Shown: positions 17,503 to 28,609 of the stretch, piece after piece | How positions within the stretch are numbered: position 1 is the stretch's first letter | Layout: the number at the start of each line of letters is the position of its first letter | Assembly (NCBI RefSeq): GCF_002021815.1 | Contig: NZ_CP019952.1 | Coordinates: 1,085,001 to 1,149,000, forward strand | Source: Pseudomonas parafulva | GTDB taxonomy: Bacteria; Pseudomonadota; Gammaproteobacteria; Pseudomonadales; Pseudomonadaceae | Direction: 5' to 3' | Length of the DNA: 64,000 bases | Made by a program: the position numbers and the translations under genes | Notes under the pieces: generated by a model | Told to the model about the DNA's origin: nothing | What the model saw: only the letters and a program-made list of their open reading frames with translations | The model's database searches: none

Positions 17503-20500
17503 GTGGCAGATAACGCACTACCTCATCTTTCCGTTGATGCATGTGTGGCGAAGGCGTTGCCGGCTTGGCTGACCAGCGCTGATCCGGACCTGCTGAGCAC
17601 ATTCCACCGGGCGCTCGATCTTGAACAGTTGTCGAGCGAGGCGGTCAGGGCGCGTTTGAAAACGTTGCCTGGGCTAGAGACCTTTGCCCGCCCATTACTT
17701 CAGGAGGCGCTGCGAGCCAGGGGCTTGGGTGAGGTGAATGTAGACACCGCCCAGGTGGTGCTGCATGACAAAGTTGCGATACCCAGTGCCGCGCCTCGAC
17801 TGCAGACACCTATGAGAGCGCTTTACAGCAAAGAGTCGCTGCTGGTGGCCGCGCTGCACAACTTTCATGAAAGCGAGACCTTTCCCGGCCTGCACCGGCG
17901 CGCTCACTTGCAAGAGGCAAACGGCACTGTATTGCCGCTCTCCTTCGAAGCGTTTGCTCGGCTCTGCCGGCAGCTGGACCTGGGCGGGCAGTACCAGCAG
18001 CAGCTGCGTACGTGCTTGTTCCCCAAGGCGCGCCCCCCAGCACCCGCCGATTTTGGGCAGCGTGCGGTAGAACAGATTTTCGAGGAGCGTCTACGTGCGG
18101 CACTCGATGTTGCAGTCAGGATGGCCAGGCTCAAAGGGCAGTTGACCGAGCAAGACTACCTGGCACTTCTGCCACTGATAGCCCAGAAGCCGACCGTACC
18201 GGCCGTGACTCAGGGGTTCCAGCCGTTCGAGCTATTTGTCCTAGGCAAGCCCGTTCAGCGTTGCCTGGTCATTGAGCTTCGCGCAGCGGCCAATGGGCCC
18301 ATGCACGGCTTGATAAGCTGGTTTTCCGATGACCCGGCCGAGCCCATCGGGCGGCATGCGGACTGGGCTGGATTTTACGAGCACCTCGGCAAGCGGCTGC
18401 GTGAGCGTCAATATAGACGGTATTTCGTCAGCTTGATCGCCCAGCGCGAGCAGCCTGCGTTCCTGGCCCAGTTGGCGCAATTGAACAAATCCTCTGGTGG
18501 ATCTACACCGCTCGCCATCGATGGTCGCCATTTCGCAATAAAAGGCTCTGTCTTTGCCTGCCTGCGTAAACGCTTGCTCAATACAATGATCGACGATGCC
18601 CGGGTGCTGGCCGTCCCTACGGGCGATTTGACTCAACTTGAGCGGCACGAGCGCATCGACGCCTTGAAAGGGGCAGGGCTCGATGCGCTCACCCTGGCCG
18701 CGCAGTTCGTTCCCGGCTTGGGCGAAGTTTTGTTCGTAGCGGCAGCCGTAGACGTCGCGCGCGAAGTCTACGACGGTTACGAGGCTTGGCAGATAGGCGA
18801 CAGGCAGCAAGCGCTGGCCCATGTGTTCAATGTGGCGCAGGTCGTGGCCACGGGCGCAGTGCTTGGGGCTGCGCAGTCTACGATCGGCGGCGCGCTAGAG
18901 CGCATCGGTTTGGTCGACGGCCTCACGCCGGTGAGGGTGGCCAACAGGGGGTTGCGTCTGAAAAAGATGCCGGCGTCGGCCCACAGCCTGGAGCATCCGG
19001 GTGAATTGATGCGCAGTTTTGGCGCCGATCTTGAGCAGGTATCCAACCTGGATGCCGACGTGCTGATGCAGGTCACGGGTCTGTCGCCTGAACACTTGCG
19101 CAGCTTGCGTTTACACGAGGAGCCGGCGCCAGCACGGCTCAGGGAAGCGCAGGCACGGCACCTGCTGCATAGCCAAGGGCCGACCTCCGAGCTGTTGGTC
19201 GAGCAAGCGCTGGCACTTTCAGTGGGCGAGCCAGGCGTTGGCGTGGATACGCTCACTCGCGACTTCACCGGCCTGTCAGTGCCACTGGCGCAAGAAATCG
19301 TGGAGTGCGCCACCACCGAACAACTGGCGACGCTGATGAGCGGCAAGGTACCCCTGCCGCTTGCTGAGCGAGCGCGTTGGGCTTTGCGTGAAAGCCGCAT
19401 CGATCGCGCGTTGTTGGGGCTCGAGCATGAGCATGCCGCCAACCTGGACACACTGCGCCTGGCCCTGGCGCTGATCGATGAAACATCGCCATGGCCCGTG
19501 TCAACACGTATCGAGGTGCGTTTGGGGGAGGCTCAGGGCCAGCTAGTGGTCTTCCACGGCCCGGCTGATGCACAGCGCACCGAGGTGATCGTGCAGAACA
19601 TCGGGGGATATCAGTTGCAAGCACATCCTATCCAGGCCCGGGACCAAGGGCTGCTGGCATGCCTGCTGCAGACCCTGGATGAAACCCAGAAAACCGCTTT
19701 CGGCGGCCCATCGATTACGACAGCTGAATTAGGGGCAGATCTGCTGCATAGGGCGGCTGCCGACCGTGGGAAGACGGCCCAGTCGCTGGGGATGACGGCG
19801 CTGGGTGGTCGCTTCAATCCGCCTCGCCGACTCCAGGATGGCCGTATCGGTTATCCCCTCAGCGGGCGGGGCGAGAGCAGTCGGCAAGCACTGCGTCGGG
19901 GCATACGCCGCATTTACCCGACACTGACCGATGACCAGATGGACGCTTATCTGGCGCAATTGATCGAGCGCGACGTGAACCTTTGGGACCACCTGAGCGA
20001 TCTCGAAGGGCGACTGGAACGTCTGCGTCAGTCCCTCGCCTCCTGGGAGCGCCAGGGCAATGGCTTCATTGATCGGCGCCGCCGACGCGGGGTGGCCACC
20101 CACATTCGCCGCGCTTGGCGACGCAAGACGGTCGCGTCCGAGAATGATGAGTATGTGCTGCGTCTAGAGGGCGAGCAGGTAGGCACGCTACCTGACCTGC
20201 CTGGTGACATCGATTTCAATCACGTGCGGCAACTGGCCTTGCGCAACCTGGCGCTTACCTATGTCAGCGATGCATTTCTCAGACGCTTCCCGCACTTGCA
20301 GGTGCTCGATTTGCGCGGCAACCAGTTGACGCAGCTGCCTACAGGACTCAGCGGTCTGGGGCAGTTGCGCACACTGCGCCTTGATGACAATCGGATCGTA
20401 CTGCAACCCGACAGTGACACGGTGCTGACCGGGCTGACCCACCTTGAACACATCAGCTTGAGCGGTAATCCGATCGGCCGCGTACCGAACCTGTCTGCCC

Positions 20501-21612
20501 TGCGTCATCTGCGTGCGATTTCACTGCGCAACACGGGCCTGTTGAACCCCCCGCAGCCCCATCAAGTGCTGTGGCGCGGCCTGATGGACATCCGTGAAAA
20601 CCAGATTCGTGAGGTCAACGAGCACCTGCGCGCGCTTGGAGACCGCATCCAGCAACTGTCCCTGCACGACAATCCGTTGGACGAAGCCAGTCAGCAAGCA
20701 CTCGCCTCTGCAAACGAGGGCTCACGCGCCCCACGCCACCATGCCCGAGTGTCCGTTGACAACGAACTGCGAGACAGCTGGATTGGGCCCAAGCCAGAGA
20801 TACGCCATCGGTATGAACGCATCTGGAGCGCCTTGCTCGACGATGAGGGGTCGGCCGATCTGTTCCGGTTCCTCGCCGACTTTGCCGAGTCTGACGATTT
20901 TGACGAACGGCCGCAGTACTACCGCGCACGTATATGGCACATCCTGGAGTTGTGTGCTGAAAGTACGGATGTCCGCGAATCGGTCTACTTGCAGACCCAA
21001 GGTCCGCAAACCTGCGATGACCGTCTGTTGCTGCTGCTCAGTCAACTGGAGGTGAGGGCGCATATCGCCATGCATACGGCTGGGACGAGTGCCGGGCAGA
21101 CTGAGCGCGAACTCTTGCGACTTGGCCGTTCGCTGTACCGCCTGGACCAGGTGGACAGTATTGCCGCTCGGCACATCGAGCAAATGCGACGCGATCCCTA
21201 TGCGATGGTGGATGACATCGAAGTGTACCTGGCTTATCGGGTCAATCTGGCGAGTCGCTTGGGGTTGCCGGCTCAGCCGAGCTACATGAACTACCCGGAA
21301 TTCAGCGACGTCATCAGTCGGCAGGTCAGGCTGGCCGGAGACCGGGTACTGGCGGGTGAAAGTCTGGATGTGCTGGCAGCAGCGCTAGCGCAACGCGAGT
21401 TCTGGCAGTCGTTTGTGCGCAGCTATTATCGCGAACGTTTCGAGGCGCTGGCGGCACCGTTTCACGAACGGCTCGAGGCCGCCGAGCGCACCGCCGGCGA
21501 GCACGGGGAGCAGGTCTATCTACAGCAAGCTGCTGCCTTGAAGGCTGAACTCGATGCCCAGGAGCAGGCGCTTTACCATGAGCTCGCCATTGAGGCCTAC
21601 AACCGCCTGTGA
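17503..21612 (+). CDS. Leucine-rich repeat protein with NEL-type E3 ubiquitin ligase domain (effector-like)
   Basis: A 1369-residue protein. The N-terminal 870 or so residues resemble the dermonecrotic-toxin-like region found in large Pseudomonas effectors. Leucine-rich repeats follow at about 905-1015 (LQVLDLRGNQLTQLP, LRTLRLDDNRI, LEHISLSGNPIGRVP). The C-terminal third, from about 1085, looks like the novel E3 ligase (NEL) domain of the IpaH/SspH family, with the catalytic C-x-D motif at Cys1171-Asp1173. NEL enzymes ubiquitinate eukaryotic host proteins after delivery by a secretion system. The GTG at 17503 is chosen because GAGGAAG lies just upstream; earlier ATGs at 17377 and 17464 lack this and the first would place the AauR site inside the gene. 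No signal peptide, chaperone or secretion gene is visible. Family call good; target and delivery route unknown. Confidence 0.82.
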   Translation: MADNALPHLSVDACVAKALPAWLTSADPDLLSTFHRALDLEQLSSEAVRARLKTLPGLETFARPLLQEALRARGLGEVNVDTAQVVLHDKVAIPSAAPRLQTPMRALYSKESLLVAALHNFHESETFPGLHRRAHLQEANGTVLPLSFEAFARLCRQLDLGGQYQQQLRTCLFPKARPPAPADFGQRAVEQIFEERLRAALDVAVRMARLKGQLTEQDYLALLPLIAQKPTVPAVTQGFQPFELFVLGKPVQRCLVIELRAAANGPMHGLISWFSDDPAEPIGRHADWAGFYEHLGKRLRERQYRRYFVSLIAQREQPAFLAQLAQLNKSSGGSTPLAIDGRHFAIKGSVFACLRKRLLNTMIDDARVLAVPTGDLTQLERHERIDALKGAGLDALTLAAQFVPGLGEVLFVAAAVDVAREVYDGYEAWQIGDRQQALAHVFNVAQVVATGAVLGAAQSTIGGALERIGLVDGLTPVRVANRGLRLKKMPASAHSLEHPGELMRSFGADLEQVSNLDADVLMQVTGLSPEHLRSLRLHEEPAPARLREAQARHLLHSQGPTSELLVEQALALSVGEPGVGVDTLTRDFTGLSVPLAQEIVECATTEQLATLMSGKVPLPLAERARWALRESRIDRALLGLEHEHAANLDTLRLALALIDETSPWPVSTRIEVRLGEAQGQLVVFHGPADAQRTEVIVQNIGGYQLQAHPIQARDQGLLACLLQTLDETQKTAFGGPSITTAELGADLLHRAAADRGKTAQSLGMTALGGRFNPPRRLQDGRIGYPLSGRGESSRQALRRGIRRIYPTLTDDQMDAYLAQLIERDVNLWDHLSDLEGRLERLRQSLASWERQGNGFIDRRRRRGVATHIRRAWRRKTVASENDEYVLRLEGEQVGTLPDLPGDIDFNHVRQLALRNLALTYVSDAFLRRFPHLQVLDLRGNQLTQLPTGLSGLGQLRTLRLDDNRIVLQPDSDTVLTGLTHLEHISLSGNPIGRVPNLSALRHLRAISLRNTGLLNPPQPHQVLWRGLMDIRENQIREVNEHLRALGDRIQQLSLHDNPLDEASQQALASANEGSRAPRHHARVSVDNELRDSWIGPKPEIRHRYERIWSALLDDEGSADLFRFLADFAESDDFDERPQYYRARIWHILELCAESTDVRESVYLQTQGPQTCDDRLLLLLSQLEVRAHIAMHTAGTSAGQTERELLRLGRSLYRLDQVDSIAARHIEQMRRDPYAMVDDIEVYLAYRVNLASRLGLPAQPSYMNYPEFSDVISRQVRLAGDRVLAGESLDVLAAALAQREFWQSFVRSYYRERFEALAAPFHERLEAAERTAGEHGEQVYLQQAAALKAELDAQEQALYHELAIEAYNRL

Positions 21613-21640
21613 GCATGGGCTGACAGGCGGCGCACCTGGG

Positions 21641-23170
21641 TCAGGCGGCGTGCCTGCGCTGCGTTGCCTTTTTCAGGTACTGGGCGAGGGTGTTCTGTTC
21701 CGCCTCCGTGGTAAACAGCCCAAGCTTGGTACGACGCCACAGGATATCTTCAAGGCAGGTTGCCCACTCATGCTCGCACAGGTAATCCACCTCGCGGGCA
21801 AAGAGCCCCGCACCAATGGCCTGACCCAGGTCCTGCGGGCCTTCGACGCCTGCCAACAGTGTCCAGACGCGGCTGCCATAGGTGCGTGCCCAGCGCTGGG
21901 CAATGGCCGGGGCGAGCCAGGTATGCCGAGCAAGCAAGGCTTCTTCAAGTGCCTGGGGCGTGGTCATGTCCTCGCCGCCCGGCAGGGTTGCTTCGGCCGT
22001 CCAACTGCCGCCCATCTGGCTGAAGAATGGCTTGAGTTCGGCCATGGCCGATTCGGCCAGCTTGCGGTAAGTGGTGAGCTTGCCACCGAAGACCGAGAGC
22101 AGGGGGGCTTCACCGTGGGCGGCGGACAGTGCCAAGGTGTAGTCACGGGTAACGGCCGACGGGTTGTCCGACTCGTCATTGCACAGGGGGCGAACGCCTG
22201 CATAGGTGCTGAAGATGTCACTGCGCTGCAGCTGGTGATTGAAGTGGGCGTTGACCACCTTCAGCAGATAGTCGGTTTCCTGATCGGTGATCGCTACCTT
22301 GGCAGGGTCGCCTGTGTATTCACGGTCAGTGGTGCCGATCAGCGTAAAACGATCAAGATACGGGATGCAGAAAACGATGCGCTGGTCTTCGTTCTGCAAA
22401 ATGTAAGCGTGCTCGCCTTCATACAGCCGGGGGACGATCAGGTGACTCCCCTGAATCAGGCGAATGCCGTAAGGAGCGTCCAGTTTCAGGTCGTTCTTGA
22501 TGAACTGCGCAACCCATGGGCCGGCGGCGTTCACCAGCCCTTTGGCCCGCACCATCCGGGTGCTGCCGTCGGCGTGCTGCACATCCACTTCCCAGATGGC
22601 GCCGACACGCCTGGCGCCCAGGCACAGTGTCTGGGTGTGAATATGCGCGCCATGTTCACGGGCGGCCATGGCGTTGAGGACCACCAGGCGAGCGTCGTCA
22701 ACCCAGCAGTCGGCATATTCGAAACCGCGGGTGATGGCCGGCTTGAGCGCGGAGCCCGCGCCAAATCGCAGGCTGCGCGAGGCGCCCAGGCGCTTGCGCT
22801 TGCCCAGGTGGTCGTACAGGAACAGGCCAGCACGGATCATCCAGGCAGGGCGCAGATGGGGGCGGTGGGGCAGCACGAAGCGCATGGGCTTAACAATGTG
22901 CGGTGCCTTGGCCAACAGGACTTCGCGTTCGGCCAGGGCCTCACGTACCAGACGAAACTCGTAATGCTCAAGGTAGCGCAGACCACCGTGAATCAGCTTG
23001 CTGCTGGCTGATGAGGTGTGCCGGGCCAGGTCGTCCTTTTCACACAGAAAGACTTTCAGGCCGCGGCCGGCAGCGTCGGCGGCGATGCCCACACCGTTGA
23101 TGCCACCGCCTATCACCACCAGGTCATAGCAATCGGCGACGGGAGCGCTGGTCGAATCGGGCTGGGACAC
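21641..23170 (-). CDS. glpD: Aerobic glycerol-3-phosphate dehydrogenase
   Basis: FAD-dependent, membrane-associated enzyme oxidising glycerol-3-phosphate to dihydroxyacetone phosphate and passing electrons to ubiquinone. The FAD-binding VVIGGGINGVGIAADAAGRG is near the N-terminus; HTSSASSKLIHGGLRYLEHYEFRLV and SVFGGKLTTYRKLAE match E. coli GlpD closely. The GTG at 23170 is preferred because a perfect AGGAGG lies eight bases upstream; the upstream TTG in frame would place that AGGAGG inside the gene. This gives 509 residues. It is preceded by a GlpR-like operator and faces the NEL-domain gene tail to tail with 28 bases between. Confidence 0.95.
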   Translation of the reverse strand: MSQPDSTSAPVADCYDLVVIGGGINGVGIAADAAGRGLKVFLCEKDDLARHTSSASSKLIHGGLRYLEHYEFRLVREALAEREVLLAKAPHIVKPMRFVLPHRPHLRPAWMIRAGLFLYDHLGKRKRLGASRSLRFGAGSALKPAITRGFEYADCWVDDARLVVLNAMAAREHGAHIHTQTLCLGARRVGAIWEVDVQHADGSTRMVRAKGLVNAAGPWVAQFIKNDLKLDAPYGIRLIQGSHLIVPRLYEGEHAYILQNEDQRIVFCIPYLDRFTLIGTTDREYTGDPAKVAITDQETDYLLKVVNAHFNHQLQRSDIFSTYAGVRPLCNDESDNPSAVTRDYTLALSAAHGEAPLLSVFGGKLTTYRKLAESAMAELKPFFSQMGGSWTAEATLPGGEDMTTPQALEEALLARHTWLAPAIAQRWARTYGSRVWTLLAGVEGPQDLGQAIGAGLFAREVDYLCEHEWATCLEDILWRRTKLGLFTTEAEQNTLAQYLKKATQRRHAA

Positions 23171-23212
23171 AGGGAAGGCCTCCTGGAGCAATTTGTATCG
23201 AAAGTGAACATT

Positions 23213-23232
23213 TATGTTCGTTTCCGAAAATA
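23213..23232 (-). promoter_or_regulatory. GlpR-like operator before glpD
   Basis: TATGTTCGTTTCCGAAAATA closely matches the enterobacterial glp operator (TATGTTCG, four bases, CGAACATA). A degenerate second copy may adjoin it at 23193-23212. It sits 43-62 bases upstream of the glpD start, where bound GlpR could block transcription. Confidence 0.65.
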
Positions 23233-23310
23233 CTAGCGCAAGAGGACGCGACTCGCCAGTCCGTATTCATAGAAAATACTGATCAGGTGACAAGCAAATG
23301 AACATTAACG

Positions 23311-23345
23311 AAAAAAGCCAGTGCGGCGCGGGCTTGTGCCGCGCC
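23311..23345 (-). terminator. Probable glpR terminator
   Basis: On the minus strand GGCGCGG, a 7-base loop and CCGCGCC are followed, after eight bases, by six T. The gap before the T-run makes it a weak intrinsic terminator; it separates glpR from the glpD promoter. Confidence 0.4.
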
Positions 23346-23372
23346 CACAGTTGCAGTGCCGGTCTAGACAAC

Positions 23373-24128
23373 CTAAACCACTTCGACACGCACCTTGTGT
23401 TCATTGAGCAGTTGGACCAGGGCAGGGGTTGGGGTCTGATCGGTCACCAGGCAGTCGACCAGGCTGATGGCGCCCAGGCGCACCATGGCATTGCGCCCGA
23501 ACTTGCTGGAGTCCGCTGCCAGGATCACCTGCCGAGCATTGGCAATGATCGCCTGGGATACGCGCACTTCCTGATAGTCGAAATCCAGCAGGCTCCCGTC
23601 TTCATCGATGCCGCTGATACCGACCAGGGCGTAATCGACCTTGAACTGATTGATGAAGTCGACACTGGCCTGGCCTACGACGCCGCCGTCACGGCGCACG
23701 GTACCGCCCGCCACCAGGACCTCGAAGTCATCCTTGGCCGCCAGGATGGAGGCGACGTGCAGGTTGTTGGTGATGACCTTCAGTTGGCTGTGGTTGAGCA
23801 AGGCACGCGCGATGGATTCGGTGGTGGTGCCGATATTGATGAACAGTGAGGCATGATCGGGCACCTGCCGAGCGACAGCCTCGGCGATGCGCTGCTTTTC
23901 ATCACGCATCTGGTCGGCGCGCATGGCATACGCCGTGTTCTCGACGCTTGAATCGTAGGCTGCGCCCCCGTGGTAACGGCGCAACAGGTCGAGCTCTGCC
24001 AGTTGATTGATGTCGCGGCGGATCGTTTGCGGGGTAACGACGAACAGCTGCGCCATTTCCTCGATACTGACGTAGCCGCGGTCGCGGACCAGTTCGAGGA
24101 TTTGTTGTTGGCGTGGAGGCAAATTCAT
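23373..24128 (-). CDS. glpR: DeoR-family glycerol-3-phosphate regulon repressor
   Basis: Repressor of the glycerol genes, released by glycerol-3-phosphate. The ATG at 24128 follows AAGGA and gives 251 residues; a much longer in-frame extension lacks family support. The N-terminal DeoR helix-turn-helix ([37 protein letters not shown] region, residues 6-40) is followed by the sugar-phosphate-binding domain with [14 protein letters not shown] and [13 protein letters not shown]. Its place between glpK and glpD fits the pseudomonad glpFKRD order. Confidence 0.94.
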   Translation of the reverse strand: MNLPPRQQQILELVRDRGYVSIEEMAQLFVVTPQTIRRDINQLAELDLLRRYHGGAAYDSSVENTAYAMRADQMRDEKQRIAEAVARQVPDHASLFINIGTTTESIARALLNHSQLKVITNNLHVASILAAKDDFEVLVAGGTVRRDGGVVGQASVDFINQFKVDYALVGISGIDEDGSLLDFDYQEVRVSQAIIANARQVILAADSSKFGRNAMVRLGAISLVDCLVTDQTPTPALVQLLNEHKVRVEVV

Positions 24129-24256
24129 GGACGTCCTTCGGAGCAGCCTGACAAATGCTGCAATGATGCCGTAGGACGGGGATGACGACCAGCGTGGCGT
24201 CCGAAGGGTGGATCCGGCGCAGGCCATGGAGCGGACTGCGCCGTTGCCTACGGTGA

Positions 24257-25804
<1,548 letters not shown>

Positions 25805-26656
25805 TCAGTTGACTTGCGTATCGCCTTGGCGACCATCGCTTGCCGCAGGCGTGGACGTTGGAGCTGCGGGCAAATTGCGGGCAATCAAGCCACGATAGGT
25901 GGCAGCACCCAGGCAGGCGCCGATGATAGGGCCGAATATCGGCACCAGGAAGTAAGGCACATCTCGGCCGCCGGTAAAGGCGATTTCGCCCCAGCCTGCC
26001 AGGAACGTCATGATTTTCGGGCCCAGGTCGCGTGCCGGGTTCATGGCAAAGCCGGTCAAGGGCCCCATGGCACTGCCAATCACCGCGATTAGCAGGCCGA
26101 TCAGCAGCGGCGCCATCGGGCCGCGGGGTAGGCCGTTGTTATCGTCGGTCAGGGCCATGATGACGGCCATGAGGATCGCCGTGATCACCACCTCCACCAG
26201 CAGCGCTTGCGCCGTAGACAAGGAAGGATGGGGATAGGTCGAGAAAACCGCTGCCAGGTCCAGGCTGGATTCACTACCGCGCAGCATGGCGTGCGCTTGT
26301 TCGAAATCGAAGAACAGGCTGCTATAGAGGGTGTAGACCAGCGCCGCGCCGCAGAAGGCACCACACACTTGGGCAAGCATGTAGAAAGGCAGCTTGCGCC
26401 GCTCGAAGCCGGCGAACAGGGTCAGCGCGATGCTGACGGCAGGGTTCAGGTGTGCACCGGAGATCCCGGCGGTGAGGTAGATGCTCATGCTGACTCCCAC
26501 CCCCCAAATGATGCTGATTTCCCAGAGTCCGAAGCTTGCGCCTGCGACTTTGAGCGCGGCGACGCAGCCGGTACCGAAGAAGATCAGCAGCGCAGTACCG
26601 AGGAATTCGGCCAGGCACTGACTGGACAGCGTGGGTTGGCCTTGGGCAATTGTCAT
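25805..26656 (-). CDS. glpF: Glycerol uptake facilitator (aquaglyceroporin)
   Basis: Inner-membrane channel for glycerol, 283 residues, MIP family. Both pore motifs are present: GAHLNPAVS in the first half and AMNPARDLGPK in the second. The Asp after the second NPAR is the aquaglyceroporin marker that distinguishes it from AqpZ. Six membrane helices are expected. The ATG at 26656 follows GAGG; the longer in-frame reading upstream runs through the promoter and is rejected. First gene of the glp cluster. Confidence 0.95.
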   Translation of the reverse strand: MTIAQGQPTLSSQCLAEFLGTALLIFFGTGCVAALKVAGASFGLWEISIIWGVGVSMSIYLTAGISGAHLNPAVSIALTLFAGFERRKLPFYMLAQVCGAFCGAALVYTLYSSLFFDFEQAHAMLRGSESSLDLAAVFSTYPHPSLSTAQALLVEVVITAILMAVIMALTDDNNGLPRGPMAPLLIGLLIAVIGSAMGPLTGFAMNPARDLGPKIMTFLAGWGEIAFTGGRDVPYFLVPIFGPIIGACLGAATYRGLIARNLPAAPTSTPAASDGRQGDTQVN

Positions 26657-26740
26657 GTATGACCTCGTTGTTTTTGTTGTGAGTCGCGCGGGGCTCGACA
26701 GCAAGGCCCGGACCTTCCGGATGGTCCTGGGCGGATATGA

Positions 26741-26784
26741 GGTGCACCGTGAAGGTGCACCCCCGGCATTCAGAAACGAAAAAA
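26741..26784 (-). promoter_or_regulatory. glpF control region: perfect hairpin and candidate GlpR operator
   Basis: In the 298-base gap before glpF, GGTGCACC occurs twice (26741-26748 and 26754-26761, 5 bases apart). Because each copy is its own reverse complement, they can form an 8-bp hairpin. Next to it, on the minus strand, TTCGTTTCTGAA (core 26769-26780) shares TTCGTTTC-N-GAA with the glpD operator. A second weaker candidate lies at 26811-26826. No other gene is seen in this gap. Confidence 0.45.
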
Positions 26785-26954
26785 TATAGACAAGAAACGC
26801 TGATGTCAAAGGTCGAAAGTGAACGGTCAGTCACGTTTTGGGCAACGGCCACAAGCGTGATGCCCCATCGTAGAGCGGGGCGCACGGGCTTCTTGGCTGG
26901 AATGTGGGAATTGACCTAAAGTAGCTGCCGATCTGTCTTACACCGGAACTTCGT

Positions 26955-27425
26955 ATGACGCCCGCTCTGGACCTGCTGAAAAAGCATCACGCGCACTATC
27001 ACGTTCACAGCTACGAGCATGACCCCAAGACAGCGTCCTATGGACTGGAAGCTGCAGATAAGCTCGGCCTGGACCCGCAGCAGGTATTCAAGACGCTGCT
27101 GGCTTGTAGCGAGAAAGGGGAGTTGCTGGTAGCGGTGGTGCCTGTGGTGGGTACCCTTGATCTCAAGGCCTTGGCGCATGCGGCGGGGGTGAAAAAGTGC
27201 GAGATGGCCGACCCTGTCAAGGCGCAGCGGGCAACAGGCTATCTGGTAGGTGGGATCAGCCCGCTAGGGCAAAAGAAACGTCTGCGCACCTTCATCGACG
27301 AGGCGGCGCAGCGTTTTGCGACTATCCATGTGAGCGCCGGACGACGTGGGCTGGAGGTGGAACTGGCGGCAACGACCCTGGCCGAGCATACCCAGGCCAC
27401 CTTTGCCAGTATTGGCAGAACGTGA
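26955..27425 (+). CDS. ybaK: Cys-tRNA(Pro)/Cys-tRNA(Cys) deacylase YbaK
   Basis: Translation quality-control enzyme that hydrolyses cysteine wrongly attached to tRNA(Pro). The 156 residues form a single YbaK/ProX domain with the [10 protein letters not shown] segment (the conserved Lys needed for editing), [13 protein letters not shown] and [16 protein letters not shown], all hallmarks of the bacterial YbaK branch rather than the ProRS insertion domain. It is transcribed divergently from glpF and faces the ABC ATPase gene at its 3' end. Confidence 0.93.
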   Translation: MTPALDLLKKHHAHYHVHSYEHDPKTASYGLEAADKLGLDPQQVFKTLLACSEKGELLVAVVPVVGTLDLKALAHAAGVKKCEMADPVKAQRATGYLVGGISPLGQKKRLRTFIDEAAQRFATIHVSAGRRGLEVELAATTLAEHTQATFASIGRT

Positions 27426-27499
27426 TGCCCATTCATCCTTGCTACCTGCTCGGGTTGAGCCGGTAGCGGGCCCGCTCAAGACGTAGCCCGGGCCTGGCG

Positions 27500-28609
27500 T
27501 CAGTTCGGCCCACTGTGGCGACGAACGCCTGTTGCCTGCTGCACCGTCTGGGTTGCAATGCTGCCTGGCACCGGAAACACCACCAAGTGATCGGCTTTTA
27601 CTGCGATGCCCACCTCTTCTCCTGGCTGACGATCCACATGGCTGGTGAAGATCGCTTCGAGCTGGCTGCCGGTGGGGAGTTGCAGGCGGTACAAGGTCGA
27701 GGCGCCGAGAAAACTCTTGCCCACGATCACTGCGCGCAACGGGCTGTCGGGGGCATGCACGATGTCATCCGGACGTAGCAACACATCCACCGAGCTGCCG
27801 GCAGCCATGCGATAGGCGCGGTTGCCTCGCAGCTCGCCCAGCTCGGTGCTGACGGCTTCCACACTGGTCATCTGGCCACGGATAAAATAGCCCTGGCCGA
27901 TGAAACTGGCCACGAAAGGTGTCTGCGGTTCATGGTACAGGTTGTAGGGTGTATCCCACTGCTCAAGCCGGCCTTCCTTGAACACCCCAACCTGATCGCT
28001 GACCGCGAAGGCTTCTTCCTGATCATGGGTGACCAGGATGGCGCTGGTACCGCGCTGCTTGAGGATATCCCGTACCTCGTGGCTGAGCCTGCGACGAAGC
28101 TCCACGTCAAGGTTGGAAAACGGCTCGTCCAGAAGCAGCAATTGCGGCTCTGGCGCCAACGCCCGTGCCAGTGCCACCCGCTGCTGCTGGCCGCCGGACA
28201 GCTCGTGAGGGTAACGGCCACCAAGCCCACCCAGCTTGACCAGGTCCAGCATCTCGTCGATGACCGCCGCCTGGCGCGGGTGCTTGGCGATGCCGAAGGC
28301 GATGTTCTGCGCCACCGTCAGATGGGGGAACAGGGCATAGTCCTGAAACACCATGCCGATGCGGCGCTTCTCCGGCGCCAGGGTGAAACCGGCCTTGGAA
28401 ATGACGTTGCCGGCCAGTTGGATTTCGCCTTCGTGCACCGGCTCGAAACCTGCGATGGCTCGCAAGGTCGTGGTCTTGCCGCAGCCGGACGAGCCCAGCA
28501 GGCAGCCAATGTCGCCTGCATTCAGATGCAGGTTCAGGTTCTGGACGATGCGCTGGTCGCCATAGCCGCAGGCAAGGTTGCGCAGGTTGAGCAGTAGAGG
28601 TTGACTCAT
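27500..28609 (-). CDS. Orphan ABC transporter ATPase (Fe3+/polyamine type)
   Basis: ATPase subunit of a CUT1/FbpC/PotA-like importer, 369 residues. It has Walker [10 protein letters not shown], the Q-loop [10 protein letters not shown], signature [15 protein letters not shown], Walker [13 protein letters not shown] and the switch in THDQEEAF, followed by a C-terminal TOBE-type regulatory region from about residue 280 ([22 protein letters not shown]). Its ATG overlaps the argF stop by 4 bases, so it is translated with argF. No permease or binding protein for it lies in the window, so it must serve a system encoded elsewhere. Substrate cannot be named. Confidence 0.88.
   Translation of the reverse strand: MSQPLLLNLRNLACGYGDQRIVQNLNLHLNAGDIGCLLGSSGCGKTTTLRAIAGFEPVHEGEIQLAGNVISKAGFTLAPEKRRIGMVFQDYALFPHLTVAQNIAFGIAKHPRQAAVIDEMLDLVKLGGLGGRYPHELSGGQQQRVALARALAPEPQLLLLDEPFSNLDVELRRRLSHEVRDILKQRGTSAILVTHDQEEAFAVSDQVGVFKEGRLEQWDTPYNLYHEPQTPFVASFIGQGYFIRGQMTSVEAVSTELGELRGNRAYRMAAGSSVDVLLRPDDIVHAPDSPLRAVIVGKSFLGASTLYRLQLPTGSQLEAIFTSHVDRQPGEEVGIAVKADHLVVFPVPGSIATQTVQQATGVRRHSGPN

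Noticed and set aside
21554..23011. A 485-codon open frame antisense to glpD
   Set aside because: Covers the conserved glpD coding region; no independent start signal or domain.
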